A stretch of 64,000 nucleotides of DNA from Erpetoichthys calabaricus (GCF_900747795.2 NC_041396.2:36834674-36898673), one strand, 5' to 3'. Positions 33,450-46,539 are shown, counted from the first letter of the stretch. Numbers and translations are program-made. Notes: generated by a model from the letters alone, not told the origin.

Positions 33450-34188
33450 AATAAGAATTGCCACAACATGTAAGGGATTTGTCTTTCCTTTTTCACTGCT
33501 ACTCTCACACTATTAGCCCAAGAGAAAAAGCAATCTGAAGCAAGAAGTCAGGGAGCTAAAACCTTACGAAGTTCAACTCCAGAACATTCACCAACCATTC
33601 CTAATTGCCTAAAATAGGAATTTAAGCAATAATATTTATTGTGTACAGAAACTTTTGAATGAGATCCAGGGTGGGATTCTAGTTGAATCCATGGCTCTCA
33701 CATACACACACACACACAAACAAGTCATAAGAAGATATCTTTGTTTTGTGGAAGAAAGCTGGGCAAGACAATTTTTGCAATATGGTGAGAAAATGTAAAA
33801 GACTGAAAAAGTCCAAATTTGAACTAACCAAATGTCTGCCATTGCAAGGGTATTTCTGAAAATAAGCAATCCATCTATCAGACACACTTCATTTTGATTA
33901 TATATCCCTGATCAATATAATTTTGAATTTGTGTTAATGGACAGTACCATTCTGTAGTACCTAGTTCATGAGCATGTACAGTACTTTCTATATACAACTG
34001 CTCGGGCAGACATAGGACCTGAAATCTGACTTCCTTATTTCATGATTTTTAGATAGCAGACCACAATTTGAATCCAGCTTTGAGCACCAGTAAAAATCAT
34101 ATCAGGCCAAATCTGAATACACTATATAGGTAGTTTGTAGTGAAAAAGACATGAAATAGCGATCTTTACATATTAAACATTTATGTAA

Positions 34189-34190
<2 letters not shown>
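33450..34190. other. Intronic stretch, nothing recognised
   Basis: Between the inferred first exon of receptor 3 and the TA tract. A short CA tract at 33700-33718 is the only clear feature. Confidence 0.45.

Positions 34191-34260
<70 letters not shown>
34191..34260. repeat. (TA)n tract
   Basis: About 34 TA dimers, directly beside the 3' end of the L1-like element. Confidence 0.95.
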
Positions 34261-34261
<1 letters not shown>

Positions 34262-34263
<2 letters not shown>

Positions 34264-36125
34264 GCTTATTCTATAATGCTATTGATTAGATCCTGCCAGG
34301 TTTTAAAAAAGTTTTGCACAGATCCCACTGAATTAAAAAGAGGTAGTTTAGGATCCTTCCTGTTGAGCAAGATAAGTCTACTTGCCAATACAGATAGTGA
34401 AGTAAAGGCAATTACAGTTTGTTTGTTCTTCACTTTAAAACCATCTGGGAGTTCACCAAACACAGCTGTTAGTAGATTAGGTGGGATTGTGACATCAAGG
34501 CTGTCTGATAATCATTTAAAAATGTTTGTCCAGAATGATGTTAATTTGGCACACACCCAAAACGTGGCCCAGTGAGGCTGGAGCTTGATTGCAATGTTTG
34601 CAGGTTGGATGTTGCATTTGGATGTTGCAACTGAAACATTTTGGACAATTTCAAATGAGATAGATGTGCTTGATAAAAGATTTTAAGTTGAATAATTTAA
34701 TATTTTGCACTTACAGTATAGAGCTCAAGTGAATTCTGTGTGTGGCTGCCTTCCACTCCTTTTCTGAAATGTTGAGTAAGTGATCCTTTCCCACTGTACT
34801 CTGGGATCTTTGAAAGGAAGGGACTTTAAATTTTTTATATATATTCTAGAAATGCTGTCTGAGTTGTCAAGACTGATCAATATTTCTTCTGGAATAGAAA
34901 AAGGTGTAAGGTGAGGAAATTGTGATGTTGACCCCTAAGTATTTAAACTGATCTGCAATGATAAAAGGGAAGGTGTCCAATCTAATGTTGTTTGCTAGAG
35001 AATTCACTGGAAAGAGCACACTTTTGTTCAAATTAATTTTATGTCTAGATATCTTTTGCAATTCTGCTAGTGCTGTTGGGGCTGTAGGCACAGAATTTTA
35101 TGGGTCTGATATATACAGTACTATATCATCTGTATATAGTGATATTTTCTGTTCAAGTCCTTCTCCGAAAATCCCCTTTATCTCTGATGCCTTTCAAAAA
35201 TAAAAAGCCAATGGCTCAATTGCGATTGCAAGTAGCAATGGTGACAAGGGGCATCCTTGTCTAGTATTGCATTCTAATTTGAAGAAGTCTGAAATAATGT
35301 TGTTAATACAAACTGAAGCTTCTGGACTGGTATACAGTAGTTTGATCCATGCACATGCAAAGTGCAAAGTGTTGAACGGGTAATCCCATTCAACTATATC
35401 AAATGAAGACCTATCCAGGTCTGGATTTAAAACACAGGTATGTCAGAGAACTGCAACTTTGTGAATTGTGGACTAGCTTCATTTGGGGGAGGCAAAATAG
35501 AAGGTCTTGGGGTCTGGAAGAGAGGAAGCTAGTTTTGATCTATCCTTTTTATTCCTACAATTCTAAGTGCCAACACACTTCATAGCCATAACTCCTCGCG
35601 ATATTGGAAATCAAAGTTAAAGCTATCATATGTAATAATGTACTACCTTAATTTAAGACTATAAAATGACAATAAAAGTTCAGAAGCAATGTCTCTATGA
35701 CCAAACTGTGAACCTTGTAAGCTGGAATGTCAAAGGTCTCAATCACGAATTAAAGAGGAAGCAAGTATTCTCTCACCTAACAGGTCTAAACATCAAGATA
35801 GTATTTTTACAGGACATTCGCTTAACAAGTAAGGATCAGTTTTGATTGCAAAGAGATTGGACTGACCAAATATTCCACTCCAGCTATATAAAGAAAGGTG
35901 TGGGAATCTTAATACTTAGAACAATTTCATTTGTAGTATCAGATGTAGTATCTGATTCTAAAGGGTGATATATGAATGTTATGGGTAATTTATTTAAAGA
36001 GATTTGTAAAGAGATTTTGATAAATATCTACTTACTCAATGGGGATGATAGAGACGTCATCCAAAACATATTCCTTCCAATCTTAAAGTGAACATTCATA
36101 AAATTATAGTGGCCAAAGACTTTAA
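34262..36125 (-). mobile_element. L1-like LINE with inverted 5' part
   Basis: 34262-35405 on the minus strand encodes fish L1 ORF2: a stretch with PTALAELQKISRHKINLNKS and FIIADQFKYLGVNIT, the catalytic YxDD area (plus strand 35115-35135) and a C-terminal part up to KTWQDLINSIIE. 35690-36125 on the plus strand encodes the start of the same protein, the endonuclease: NLVSWNVKGLNHELKRKQVF and KIVFLQDIRLTSKDQF. The 5' part is thus turned round relative to the 3' part, as left by twin priming. Several stops and frameshifts; the middle of ORF2 is missing. Confidence 0.75.
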
Positions 36126-36129
36126 TTAT

Positions 36130-38420
36130 GCTTTTGTTATTCATCTGTTTCTGCTTGCATCTCACCCTGCACTTGTCTCTGTGGCTATGCAACATCCTAC
36201 ATAAACCTTGGTCATAGTCATAGCAGCTCACTTGTCCTGTGCCTTGAAGGTGATGCAGGTCAGTGACAAAATGTTTGTGTCTGTAAAAGTAAAAAATAAA
36301 AAACAACTTACATAGAAAAGTAAAAATTGTAAGAAAGATGGCTTGATGACATTTTCTGCTACAATTATTAATTGTGTAACTCATTGCTGCATTATCTAAA
36401 GATTTCAATGATTCAGTATTCATCAGACAGTTTAATTTATAAGCAAAACACCATAATGATGTGCTATCTGTCATGTCAGTAGCAGCCAACAACTTCAGCT
36501 TGAGACTAGAGCACAAATTTGAAACTTCCATGGGTTACTTCTTTGAAGAATGTTACATTTAAGAAATTTGAACTCCAATTAGCCACTGAGCATCCACATG
36601 CAACATCTAAGAAAAGCACAGGAGTCTTTACGTCACTTGAGTTGAACTCTGCTGTCTGTGAAAACAACTTCACCCAATTGATATTGTAAAATGGCATTAA
36701 AAGATGTTTTATGTACACTACAGATACATGAAATTAAATGCTATTATCACTGTTATCTTTGAATTTGACTCACTATCACAAAATACACAATAAACAAAAA
36801 ATAAATGTAATAATAAAACACTTTAATGAAGTAAATAGAAAATGTACAAATGTTCTAACTTTCAACCCAGCTAACCAAGTCTATGAATGCACCAGAATAT
36901 TGGTTTAAACCACAACAGAGGTGAAGAAGAAAGGCCAAACTCATTGATGAAGTAACCAGAACATTTAAAATTGTCCCAACGTTGAAAGCAGCTAAGTCTG
37001 TGAACTAATTTATGTACATATTCTTTCTTGTGTTCATTCTGTGGCATTCTTTATCTCCAATTTTGATTTTGCTCTCAAAACTGCACAAGCAGTATCTTCT
37101 GATAAGTGACTAAAATTAAATAAGTAGTAAAATTCCCAGATCACTTTCTCATATTTTCAAATATTAGTAATGTAGAATTTGTGTGAACATTTCTTTTACT
37201 GCAGGTCCTTGTGATCCATCATAAAAATAAAATGTTAAATTATTTTCTTTTTAAAACTGTGAAAAGCTTCCTCAATGGCGTAAAAGGAATAACATTTTCC
37301 ATCCGGACTTATGGCCTCAGATGAACGGCACTCTTGCCTCTGAAGCACTGGATGCCAGGTGTCAATGACTTGCCTATGAAGTTTGATATCTTATTACTAT
37401 ATTAATCTTTCCTCACACATTTAAAAGTCAAACTTTAAGATTCAAAAATTATCAAAGTGAGTATTTTACACTGTCTATTCAAACTTGAAAACTAGTCTCC
37501 CAGGCAGGCTCAGAAAATGAGACTTGATTAAGTGTGGTAAATACAGCGCAGCCAGAATTATTAGAATCCTTGGAATGGAATGGAATCACATTATTAGTAA
37601 GGAATGTTTACAAATAAAAAAATAATAATTTGTTGGTTGCTTACACATTAATATAACATAATCATTGCAAGAATAACTTTAAAAGTAAGAATATAGATCA
37701 AGAACTAAATACCACAATTTTTAATAACACATAATGTAGTGACCGGTGAAATGTGACAAGGAAAATTAGAAGCTAAGCATTATCAATATGTCACTTACTA
37801 AACTGATAACACTCACCACACTTGAGGCAAAGAAGAAGCAGCAGCAGATAAACGCACAGTACAACAAACTGAGGAAAAGCCAAAGTGCAAAAACACATGA
37901 AGACAATTGATGAAAACCACAGGTGGACTTCAAACCCAAGTACTGTACACCAGAGTTATACAAACACCTTTACACTGATGATTTCTTGACTAATCTGCAG
38001 ATTTTATAGACTGGTATCCATTTCCCATAAAAAAAAAAAAAACTACCTGACTACCAATTTATACAAATGAAGGTGACCCTCACACTGGAATCAGCTGCTC
38101 AGAAGCGCTGTCTCATCTGTGCCAGGTCTAAGAGGTTGGGTAGATTCTTCAGCTGCTGCTATTCATGGCATTTTTCAAGTCAGGATTTAAAACTTGTTTG
38201 TCTCTAATTGCAGCATCCTCGAGTAAGGGTGTAGCTCTGTTTTATTTCATTGATGCATTTTGTTTAACCTGCTTATCCAGTTAAGGATCATAGGGTGGTT
38301 GTGTCTTTCTGTTAATTTATTACCTTTGATTAATTTATTTTTTATTCATAATGATTTATTTATTGACATTCCTTCATTGAATTTCTTATGTATTGTTCCT
38401 GCAAGGCAGGCATTATATAT
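36130..38420. other. Intronic stretch with one unassigned ORF
   Basis: Contains a 167-codon frame on the minus strand (36028-36531) and an overlapping 70-codon one (36506-36718) with phrases such as KTPVLFLDVACGCSVANWSS. I recognise neither. They may be a transposase remnant; no splice or promoter evidence makes them a gene. The rest is AT-rich DNA. Confidence 0.3.
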
Positions 38421-38449
38421 AATAGATAGATAGATAGATAGATAGATAG
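38421..38449. repeat. Short (GATA)n tract
   Basis: Seven GATA tetramers. Confidence 0.9.
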
Positions 38450-38462
38450 CAATTTATTTGTG

Positions 38463-40458
38463 TCCTGGGGGCTCATGTATAACGGCGTGCATAGAATTCA
38501 CATTAAAACATGGCATACAGACAAAAGAGGAAATGTGCGCACGCACATAAAACTCCAGATGCCTAAATCTGTGCGTACACCAACTTCCACATTCTTTCAC
38601 TACATGAATCCCTATCTGCGTGAAATGTAACGCTGATGCATGCGCCTGTCGCCCCTCCCAGAAGAATTTCAGCGAATACCAAGTGGAGGCAAGGAAAAAC
38701 ATACTATTTGTTGGTTTAAGCAGTGATATAAACAACAAAAGGAAATTGATCGAGTAACAAAGTGGCAATGAAACTCGAAAGTTCAAGTTCAGAAATTTGC
38801 AAAGTGCCCAAAATAAATAAGAAGCGGTCAGATATCAAAGTCACCGTGAAAAGGCGAGTCGTAGCCCACCGTCTGAGTGTCAAATGGTAGTGTAAAAAGG
38901 GTAAAAAGAAAAAAAAACAAAATAGGGACACAATTGAAAAAAATCTCCAAATGTCAAATTTAATCTAGAAATTTTCACTTTAATCATGTAGTTTATTTGT
39001 TCATTAAAGCAGCACATTATAAATTTCATCTTAAAATCGTTTAATTTACTAGTTTCTCAGATCCCATTGTAACTAAAGTAGCACGTTAAATGCTTCTTTC
39101 TGTGTTCTTTTATGTGTTCTATGTGTGTGAATCATTATATGCTTCTTAAATGGAATAGGAATTAAAACATTTATTAAATATGTGGACACAGTGGCACAGT
39201 ATTAGTGATGAGCTGGCGCCCTGTCCACAGATTGTTCCTGCCTTCCACAAGATGCTTGCTGTGCTGTGCGTGACCTTTGATGAAATAAGTTATTGTAGCA
39301 GTACTGTCTCTTTCAAACATACTAACCAATCAATTCCTGTCCTTCCTTTTCTTTCTCCAAGTAACCAATCGCCACACGATCAACTCTGTAATAGATGCCA
39401 AGCAATCTGTAAGCTTAGAACGCAGATTCTTCAAAACTTTTATGAAATATTGAAATATCTTCATAGTATATGTTTAATTATTCCATCCATCTATCCACCC
39501 AGGGTCGTGCCAATCCCAGCAAGCATGCAGCACGAGACAGGAACAATTCCTGAACAGGATGCCAGCTCGTCGTTGCCACTGTCCACCATATCCTCACATG
39601 TTTAATTATTAACAATATACTGTACATTATTTTAATGAAGTTTAAAACTTATTTTAAAAGTGATATCAAGAGCTCCAAGAATATATCACTTTTAAATCTA
39701 AATCGACTTAGAAGCCAGTCGTCATCATATGTAAATACGCGCTTTATAAAGTGACTTAAGTTGTGCAATATTATAACTGTAGTGCAAGTTTACAGTGAGA
39801 TGATTGTACTTATAAGTACAAACAGTTCTACCAGGAACACTTGATGGACTGACTGAGTGCGTTTAGAGCTCTTGGGATGAAACTGTTTCTGAACTGCGAG
39901 GTTCCTACAGGAAAGGCTCTGAAGTGTTTGCCATACTTTATGGAAAAGGTTCTAATTAATAGACTGTGCGCATGGCTGAGACAACGTGTGCTTGATGCTG
40001 TATCCTGATAATCCGATCACCTGCTGTACAGCTGTGATTCCACACTCAGATAAATACTCAGTGGTGCAGTGAGAGTAACCAATGCTAAAGCAGCTACAGT
40101 ATTTGGAATAGTTTGGCCATTCTGTGTACCATTATATGGTTATGGGTTGTTTACAATGAGATGCCTTAAACTAATAAATGATATGTGGTTAATTTCAGTT
40201 AATTTGATAAAGCCGCGTCAGGGATGTGAATCTAAAAAATAAAGGGAAACCACACAGGAACAGTAGCACTGCTTTTTCTCTGGGTGCCGCCAGTTTGCAA
40301 AACTGAGCAGAGAACTTGCGTACGCCAGGGATTGAGCTGGCGTGAAAATGTGCGTGACTTTATGCTAAGTTTAGTTTTTATACATCACAATGTGAGTGTG
40401 GAAATGGGTGTATGCAACATTTTTGTGCGTATGTACCACTTATACATTAGGTCCCTGG
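38463..40458. mobile_element. DNA-transposon-like element with inverted ends
   Basis: Left end CTGGGGGCTCATGTATAACG and, reversed, right end CCAGGGACCTAATGTATAAG agree over about 20 bases. Both ends continue with GTGCGTACGC/GTGCGCACGCAC-like words (38530-38580 and 40310-40430). This is the pattern of a Harbinger- or Kolobok-type element; no transposase frame remains. Inside are SINE scraps (39195-39255, 39480-39600) and a Rex1-like piece (39840-40090, GAAACTGTTTCTGAACTGCG). Target duplication not resolved. Confidence 0.55.
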
Positions 40459-40459
40459 C

Positions 40460-41300
40460 TTCCAAAATGTAAGAATCTGTTGCTCTTACTGTACTCGCTC
40501 CACTCTCTTTTCTGTGCAGGCTCAGTGTTATTTGACCATAAATGCATGTCAGTAGATGCTGCTTTATATGTCTCACACCATAAGAACATGTATAAATTAA
40601 ACAAATTATAATCCAAGGCAATCATTTTACTAACATATAAATGAGTTTGTCCCTTCACTGCTTAAGTACTAGCTTCTTGTTCCATTGGTGTCAGTGACTC
40701 AGTGATGTTGCTTGGCACATTTTTACTGTGGTACAGATGGCACACAGAACTGCTTAAAAGGGTGTGACAAAATATGAAAAGAATAATGGTTAAGTGTGTT
40801 TTAGAAAGAAGGCTATAATATATCACATATTTGCTTTAATTTGTTCGTTTAGCAACCTTAGCATTAAGAACATAAACTAAAATGGGACATTGTCCCATTT
40901 TAGCAGTGAAATTATTATTTTACAGCAGCCTGCTGTCACCGAGCTGTATCACATACATGTTTGAAAAGACAGCTGACTTGATTTTGTAAGACACAAGCCT
41001 CTATTATGTTTTTTATAAGCTTCACTTTTAGCCATCAGGCTGTAGATTTAGGCTCCCATGGGTAAAGACCAGTAGGTTTAAGAAATGTTTCATTCCCTGA
41101 GATATACCGTAAGCATTGTGAATTCCAGTTGTTGCATGGATCCTGCTGAATTGTGAATTATTATTGTGTATCGTTGAAGGGAATTTTAATTATTTGAACA
41201 GGCTTTATGGATGTGTGTGCTGACTGTAACAATTACTGTCATGCAGTTTGTTGTATCTCATCTGTGTAACAATGTACTGTGTTTTTGTAGTTATATGGTG
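40460..41300. other. Intronic stretch, nothing recognised
   Basis: No gene or repeat core. AATGGGACATTGTCCCATTT at 40880-40899 is a 20-base perfect palindrome (interrupted repeat around ATTGT/ACAAT), the only structure seen. Confidence 0.4.
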
Positions 41301-41648
41301 TGTAGCAAAAATGACCCTCAGACATTGCGAAGGTTTGGGGCAGCCACCCATATAATTTTTCCCAGCTGCAAAATTGATTCAAAATCATAGATATGTTCAC
41401 ACAACTGAGTACAAAACAGAACTGTCTTAGTATCAACAAGATGGCGGCTTTAAAAGTCATTAGGGGAAGTGATATCATCGGAAATTGGAAGTGACATCGT
41501 TAGCTGCCCCAGAGCCGGGCGGGATTTCCCTAGAATGGTCTGGAAGAGATCGAGAGAGAGAATCAGTACACTTCGCCACCCCCTGGTCCGGCATGGAATT
41601 ACATGTACTCAAGCCCTTTAGTTGCCTCCTAAACACGCGTGTGTGACA
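41301..41648 (-). mobile_element. LTR-like dispersed family 2, copy 2
   Basis: TGTAGCAAAAATGACC to CGCGTGTGTGACA. Aligns with 31944-32327 (GGTTTGGGGCAGCCACCC, ACAAGATGGCGGC, CACCCCCTGGTCCGGCATGG). Better preserved than copy 1. Confidence 0.5.
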
Positions 41649-41649
41649 G

Positions 41650-42730
41650 GCGTAAATAAATTTCTCTGTAGGATAATAAAGTCAACTTAACCTAAATCAG
41701 AGAAGGTGATCAGACAAACCATACATATAAAATAATTGCTTAGTTGAAAGGTCTGCCTCCACTAACTTATTTACTTGTTTTTATTTTCTTAGAGATTAAA
41801 CCTTCAACAGTGAACATACAGCATTTAAAACATTCTAAAAGTAAAATTAGTTTTATATGAAAATACAAAAAGATCACCCAATTACCAAATAAAACCCCAC
41901 ATTTCAAATTGTAATTCCTTTATGTTCACTGTTACTAAAAATAAAGTTTCATGCATATCCTATTAGCCAGGAGCTCTGCCAAGAGCAGATGATGGTGGAA
42001 TAGTGGTTCTCAATCCCCATTTTATTGATGTCACATAAGGGGTATCTTTCTATTTTTGTCGTATCCTTTCAAAGTGCAGCACACCTTCAGCTAAAGGCTC
42101 TACGGCTCCCACTCCCCTATTTTTGCCTCGACACTCATGCATTAGCAATAACTACATTTAAAAATGGAAGTGACAATGACCCTGGATGGGGAGATTCTTA
42201 AATAATTTTCTCTGCATTCTTTGTTTCCACCAACAGCCTTTTCAAGAATGAATAAGAAAACTGGCAAAATAGGTAAAAACAAGTCAAAAGTCCACTAAAA
42301 TAACACACCCTGCTCTCCGACCTGCTTTATCCTCTTCAAGCAGGGGACCAGAGCTTTTCCTGGTAGCACTGACCAAAAGCCAAGAAACAACCCTGGACCA
42401 ATGATATAATCGTTTAAAAGGTCAATGTCCAACAAAATGATACAAATTTATAAAGAAACAAAAGTTTGTAGAATGATGAAGTTTAATGAAGCTGACATCA
42501 AAACCTAAATTGATCATTTCAGTACCCTGGGCCAGGAGGGACAAATTAAGACGTGCAGTGGAAGTGATGCAAGTCTTCTTCTGGGGATGTTCATTCATTC
42601 TAAAGGGGGAGATAGAAACTCCATGAATATTCCTCATCCCCAGTGCACTCAGAAAAAGTGAAATTAAAGGATGGTTCAGATAAGAGATGATTCTATGTTT
42701 GACAATGGTGACGCTTCATCAGGCACTTGG
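41650..42730. other. Intronic stretch, nothing recognised
   Basis: AT-rich DNA without coding signal or clear repeat; within the inferred receptor 3 intron. Confidence 0.45.
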
Positions 42731-42734
42731 ACCC

Positions 42735-43155
42735 TGTAAATGACTGGACCCCCCAGTCCAGATTTGAGTCCTGTTTTGTTCCTGATGCTGCAAAGATTAA
42801 TTCTGGACTCCTGTGACCCTGGATTGGAGTCAGCTTATTTGTGAACAATATGTTAGGTTAATCTTAACACAATTTTTATTTCTATAAACTAGACAGGTGA
42901 GCTTTTTTTTAGGATTTCTCCCTGGGTTTTCCTCTATTTATTCCCGTTTTCCCCCCAAATTATGAAAGATGCGTGTCAAGCTACAGGCAGTTTCAAATTG
43001 GCTAGGTGTGAGTGTAGGTGTACTTGTGAGTAAGCCCTGACATGGACTGTGTTCGTTTTTTTTTGCCTTGCACCAAGTGTTGCTAGGATAGACCCCAGTC
43101 CCCAATGACTCTGAATTGGATTAAGTGGGTCTGAGAATGTCATGTTATGAAATGA
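42735..43155 (+). repeat. Two decayed V-SINE 3' parts
   Basis: 42755-42860 (TGTTCCTGATGCTGCAAAG, CCTGTGACCCTGGATTGGAG) and 43030-43150 (CCTTGCACCAAGTGTTGC, TGGATTAAGTGGGTCTGAGA) both follow the SINE 3' region with many changes. Confidence 0.5.
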
Positions 43156-43224
43156 ATTCCACAAACCTCTGCATTGTGTAAAAATGCATTATATTTTAAA
43201 TTCATTCTTGAAAGCTTGTCTACA

Positions 43225-43345
43225 ACAACAACATTTACTTCTATAGCACATTTTCATACAAACAATGTAGCTCAAAGTGCTTTACATGATGAAGAAAGAG
43301 AAAAAAAGACAAAATAAATAAGAATTAAAATTAGGGAACACTAAT
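43225..43345 (-). repeat. Dispersed retroposon fragment
   Basis: TTCTATAGCACATTTTCATA and GTAGCTCAAAGTGCTTTACA as at 23466 and, reversed, 62890. It lies only 160 bases before the receptor 3 splice acceptor. Confidence 0.6.
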
Positions 43346-43517
43346 TAACTATGGCATTAACTGGACACAGAGTTCTGCAGTCCTGTCTGAGGTTGATCTG
43401 TGTGGCCTAAACACTACCAGCGTAGGCTCAGGATAGCTGCTCCCTCATCCTCTCTTTCTTCCTCCCTCATTCTCTTATTAATTTGCTGTATTTTGATTGT
43501 CACAGGCTGAACACAAA

Positions 43518-44471
43518 ATGGATTCCAAGCAAGTCTTCAAAGCAGCTGGCTTCCTCATCTTGGCGGTCATCAGCATTCCTGCCAATCTGCTCGTCTGTAG
43601 CGCCTTCTTGCACTCCTTACTGACGGAAGGCAAACTGCTGACCACTGACATCATCTTGTGCAACCTAGCCTTTGCAAACCTGATGGTGACGTTCACACGA
43701 GGCATCCCACAGACATTGACTGCCTTTGGTTATAGAAACCTGTTTGATGACATTGGGTGCAAACTGAGTCTCGTGTGCTTTCGTATTTTTCGAGGTCTCT
43801 CCATCAGCCTCACTTGTCTTCTCAGTGCTTACCAGGCTATAGTAGTCTCCCCAGCGTCCTCCAAGCTTGCCCTGCTAAAGCTTCAGATCCCCCAATACCT
43901 CATGCACACCATAGCTTTTCTGTATGTGCTCTGGTATGCTCTCAATGTTGACGTGGTCTTGTATTCAGTGTCCTCCCTTATGAACAATACAGTTCCTCCT
44001 TACACTTTTAATTTAGAGTACTGCTTTGTCATCTACCCAGATTATGTCATTTTGTACATTGAAGGACTAATCAGTCTCTTTAGTGACCTTGTGTTTATAC
44101 TGCTAATGACCGTAATGAGTGTGTATATCCTGCTTCTTCTTTATTACCACAGCAAAAAAGTCAAGAGCATTCGGAGCTCAGATCGCAAATCAGGACAGAC
44201 ACCGGAAACTAAAGCCTCCCGAGCTGTGGTCACCTTGGTCATCCTCTACGATATCTTCTATGGGATCGACAATGCCATTTGGGTTTATTCTCTGACTGTT
44301 GTGAGAGTGGTGCCACTTTTATCTGACATTCGAATCTTTTTTGCAACCCTCTACACGTCAGTGTGCCCCATTGTGGTCACTGTCACCAATCCTAAGGTTA
44401 GAAACAAACTAAAAGTGGTCAGACCAGAGAGACCAGTTCATACAGCGGAGAGCAGCCTTCAAGCAATATAG
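43518..44471 (+). CDS. Vomeronasal type-1 receptor (V1R/ORA family), receptor 3
   Basis: A 317-residue single-exon V1R beginning MDSKQVFKAAGF. I start it at the ATG 43518 because it aligns with the first Met of the other receptors and lies 12 bases after the acceptor TTGATTGTCACAG (ending 43505); the frame is open further upstream but that part would be intron. Marks: Cys81/Cys169, NNTVPPYTFNLEYC from 156, GLSISLTCLLSAYQA, KKVKSIRSSD, TNPKVRNKLK. Helix 6 has Asp in VILYDIFYGIDN, shared with receptor 4 and unlike receptors 1 and 2. It ends in a Gln- and Ser-containing tail different from the others. AATAAA at 44616-44621 could end the transcript. Intact. Role as for receptor 1; ligand unknown. 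Confidence 0.95.
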   Translation: MDSKQVFKAAGFLILAVISIPANLLVCSAFLHSLLTEGKLLTTDIILCNLAFANLMVTFTRGIPQTLTAFGYRNLFDDIGCKLSLVCFRIFRGLSISLTCLLSAYQAIVVSPASSKLALLKLQIPQYLMHTIAFLYVLWYALNVDVVLYSVSSLMNNTVPPYTFNLEYCFVIYPDYVILYIEGLISLFSDLVFILLMTVMSVYILLLLYYHSKKVKSIRSSDRKSGQTPETKASRAVVTLVILYDIFYGIDNAIWVYSLTVVRVVPLLSDIRIFFATLYTSVCPIVVTVTNPKVRNKLKVVRPERPVHTAESSLQAI

Positions 44472-44649
44472 GTATAGGAGAAGACAAACTATTGGTGACG
44501 CTATAAAATGGTAGGCCAAACTAAGTAAATAATTAAATTCAACACTAGGCAAGTTAAATATTTTTCAAATGATAAAATTCTTAACCAACATGTCAAAGTG
44601 AAATTGAGTTGATGAAATAAACTCATTCTTTAATCATTTTGAAATTCCA

Positions 44650-46150
44650 CTGGAGACATCCTTATGGTGGTGGTTCACTGGCTTATCTAAGCATTTTAAA
44701 CAGGGTTTTGGATACAGCTGGGCACTGTGACTACCCACCCAAAAGGGTCATTTGTCTACACAATGAAAATTTAATGAAAATAAAAGGTTAATGTCTTTGG
44801 ACATTCATTTGACCTCTGTTCATATACAAACACCCAGCTCAGGATGACATCTTGATTTGAAAATCCTGTCAGAATGTACCCACCATCACGTGACCAGTGA
44901 TATTCATTTGCTTTGTTCTCAATAACTGCAGTATGGGTACAGTATAAGTCAAGTTAAACTGCAGCCTTTTTTAGTAATTTGAACCTTTTGGAATATCAGA
45001 CATCCTTCACTTTTCCTTTTCTCAGTTACATTTTTCTTTTCAATACCAACATTAAAGAGAACTGCAGCCTACCCAGACAGCACTGAAATCAAGGCCAAAC
45101 CTGGGTGGGAGGCCACTACATTACAAGGAACCTTATTCATACAGGGCCAGGTTAGAATCCCTGAACAGTCTAACTGGCATGGCTGAGGGATGAAGGAGAA
45201 GAACTGGGAAAAAAAGACACACAAGGATGTGGGTGTAATACGTGTTTAAGTTTAATATGTCACTGTGCTCTGTGCAAATATATTTTATAAATCTACCTTT
45301 TTCTACGCACATGCACAGTTGACAAAGAGACAGATTTAGCACAGGGGTTCACCATTTAGAAATGCTAGGCAAGCATTATAAGACAAGACAGACAGATGCA
45401 ACTACGAAACGGGCAGTCAGACTGAGGACCATTGTATACTATTTGTGTGTATCAGAGTCAGCATGAAACCGTATCGTCTTTGGCCTTGTTTGGAATGGCA
45501 TGATTCACCTAAGTGAGGGCCTGCACATGAAGAAAGAGTATAAAGCCTTGATATATTGCCCGGCACACCTTTGAAGCCGACGGACGGATGGAAGATAATT
45601 TCATCTGATCCTGAAAATCCTTCCACTGCACGGTGAAAATGGCAGACTCTACACATCGGGCCCCCACTCCTGAACTGGGTTTTTGCCTTTGGCTTCCTTC
45701 ATCAGTTATGCTGCAGCGTAAGCTGTCATTAAACAAAGCTAAGTTATTTCTCCTATGTGACTTTTTTTACCGCCGTATCATATCTATATAGATTCAGGTT
45801 ATGTAACATACCGCAATTACAAAACAACTCATTCCCATGGAGTTAACACTCTGCTGGATACAGTGGGGAAAATGGAAACGCACTCTGAGTAAGGCCCATG
45901 TCAGGCAGTTATTTATACTTGAAAAGTATTTTAAAAACTTCCAATTCCATAACCTTTTGGGACAAGATGTAACCCTAGTAAGTGCCATATTGTAGTGTTA
46001 ACCAAGATAGAAAAAAGTGCAGAAAACTGGTAGTTCATTACACAAACTACAGCTTAATATGGCTGGATTAATGGAACCCCCACACAATGATTAAAATAGT
46101 CCTTCACTCCTCCAAAAAGAAGACCTCTCAAAAAAACTAAACTTAAACTG
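44650..46150. other. Intergenic stretch after receptor 3
   Basis: No gene. A G/C-richer part at about 45420-45740 contains AGAGTATAAAGCC (TATA-like) and GACGGACGGATGGAAG and looks like a retroelement piece, but I cannot place it in a family. Confidence 0.35.
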
Positions 46151-46151
46151 T

Positions 46152-46486
46152 AATATCCATCCATCCATTATCCAACCCGCTATATTCTAACTACAGGGTC
46201 ACGGGGGTCTGCTGGAGCCAATCCCAGCCAACACAGGGCGTAAGGCAGGAAACAAACCCTGGGCAGGGTGCCAGCCCACTGCAGGGCACGCACACACACA
46301 CACCAAGCACACACTATGGACAATTTAGAATCACCAATCCACCTAACTTACATGTCTTTGGACTGTGGGAGGAAACCAGAGCACCCAGAGGAAACACATG
46401 CAGACACGGGGAGAACATGCAAACTCCACGCAGGGAGGACCCGGGAAGTGAACCCGGGTCTCCTAACTGCGAGGCAGCAGCACTAT
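46152..46486 (-). mobile_element. V-SINE, near full length
   Basis: The best copy here. Plus-strand order: ATCCATCCATTATCCAACCC tail, GGGTCACGGGGGTCTGCTGG, CCCAGCCAACACAGGGCG, a CA tract, CATGTCTTTGGACTGTGGGA, GGGGAGAACATGCAAACTCC and the tRNA-like head GGTCTCCTAACTGCGAGGCA. About 335 bp. Little diverged, so young. Confidence 0.9.
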
Positions 46487-46539
46487 GAGCAACACAAGGA
46501 ACAGTCCTGTCTCCTTTTCTCTATACTATGTACACCTCC

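Noticed and set aside
36028-36531. 167-codon open frame on the minus strand, the longest frame apart from the receptors
   Set aside because: No recognisable domain, no good start or splice context, composition like AT-rich intron DNA; kept only as an unassigned ORF.
39180-39605. 141-codon plus-strand frame
   Set aside because: Overlaps SINE scraps inside an inverted-repeat element; no protein similarity recognised.
43497-43517. Extending receptor 3 upstream to a TTG codon
   Set aside because: The extra residues cross the splice acceptor CACAG (ending 43505), and the ATG at 43518 aligns with the starts of the other receptors.
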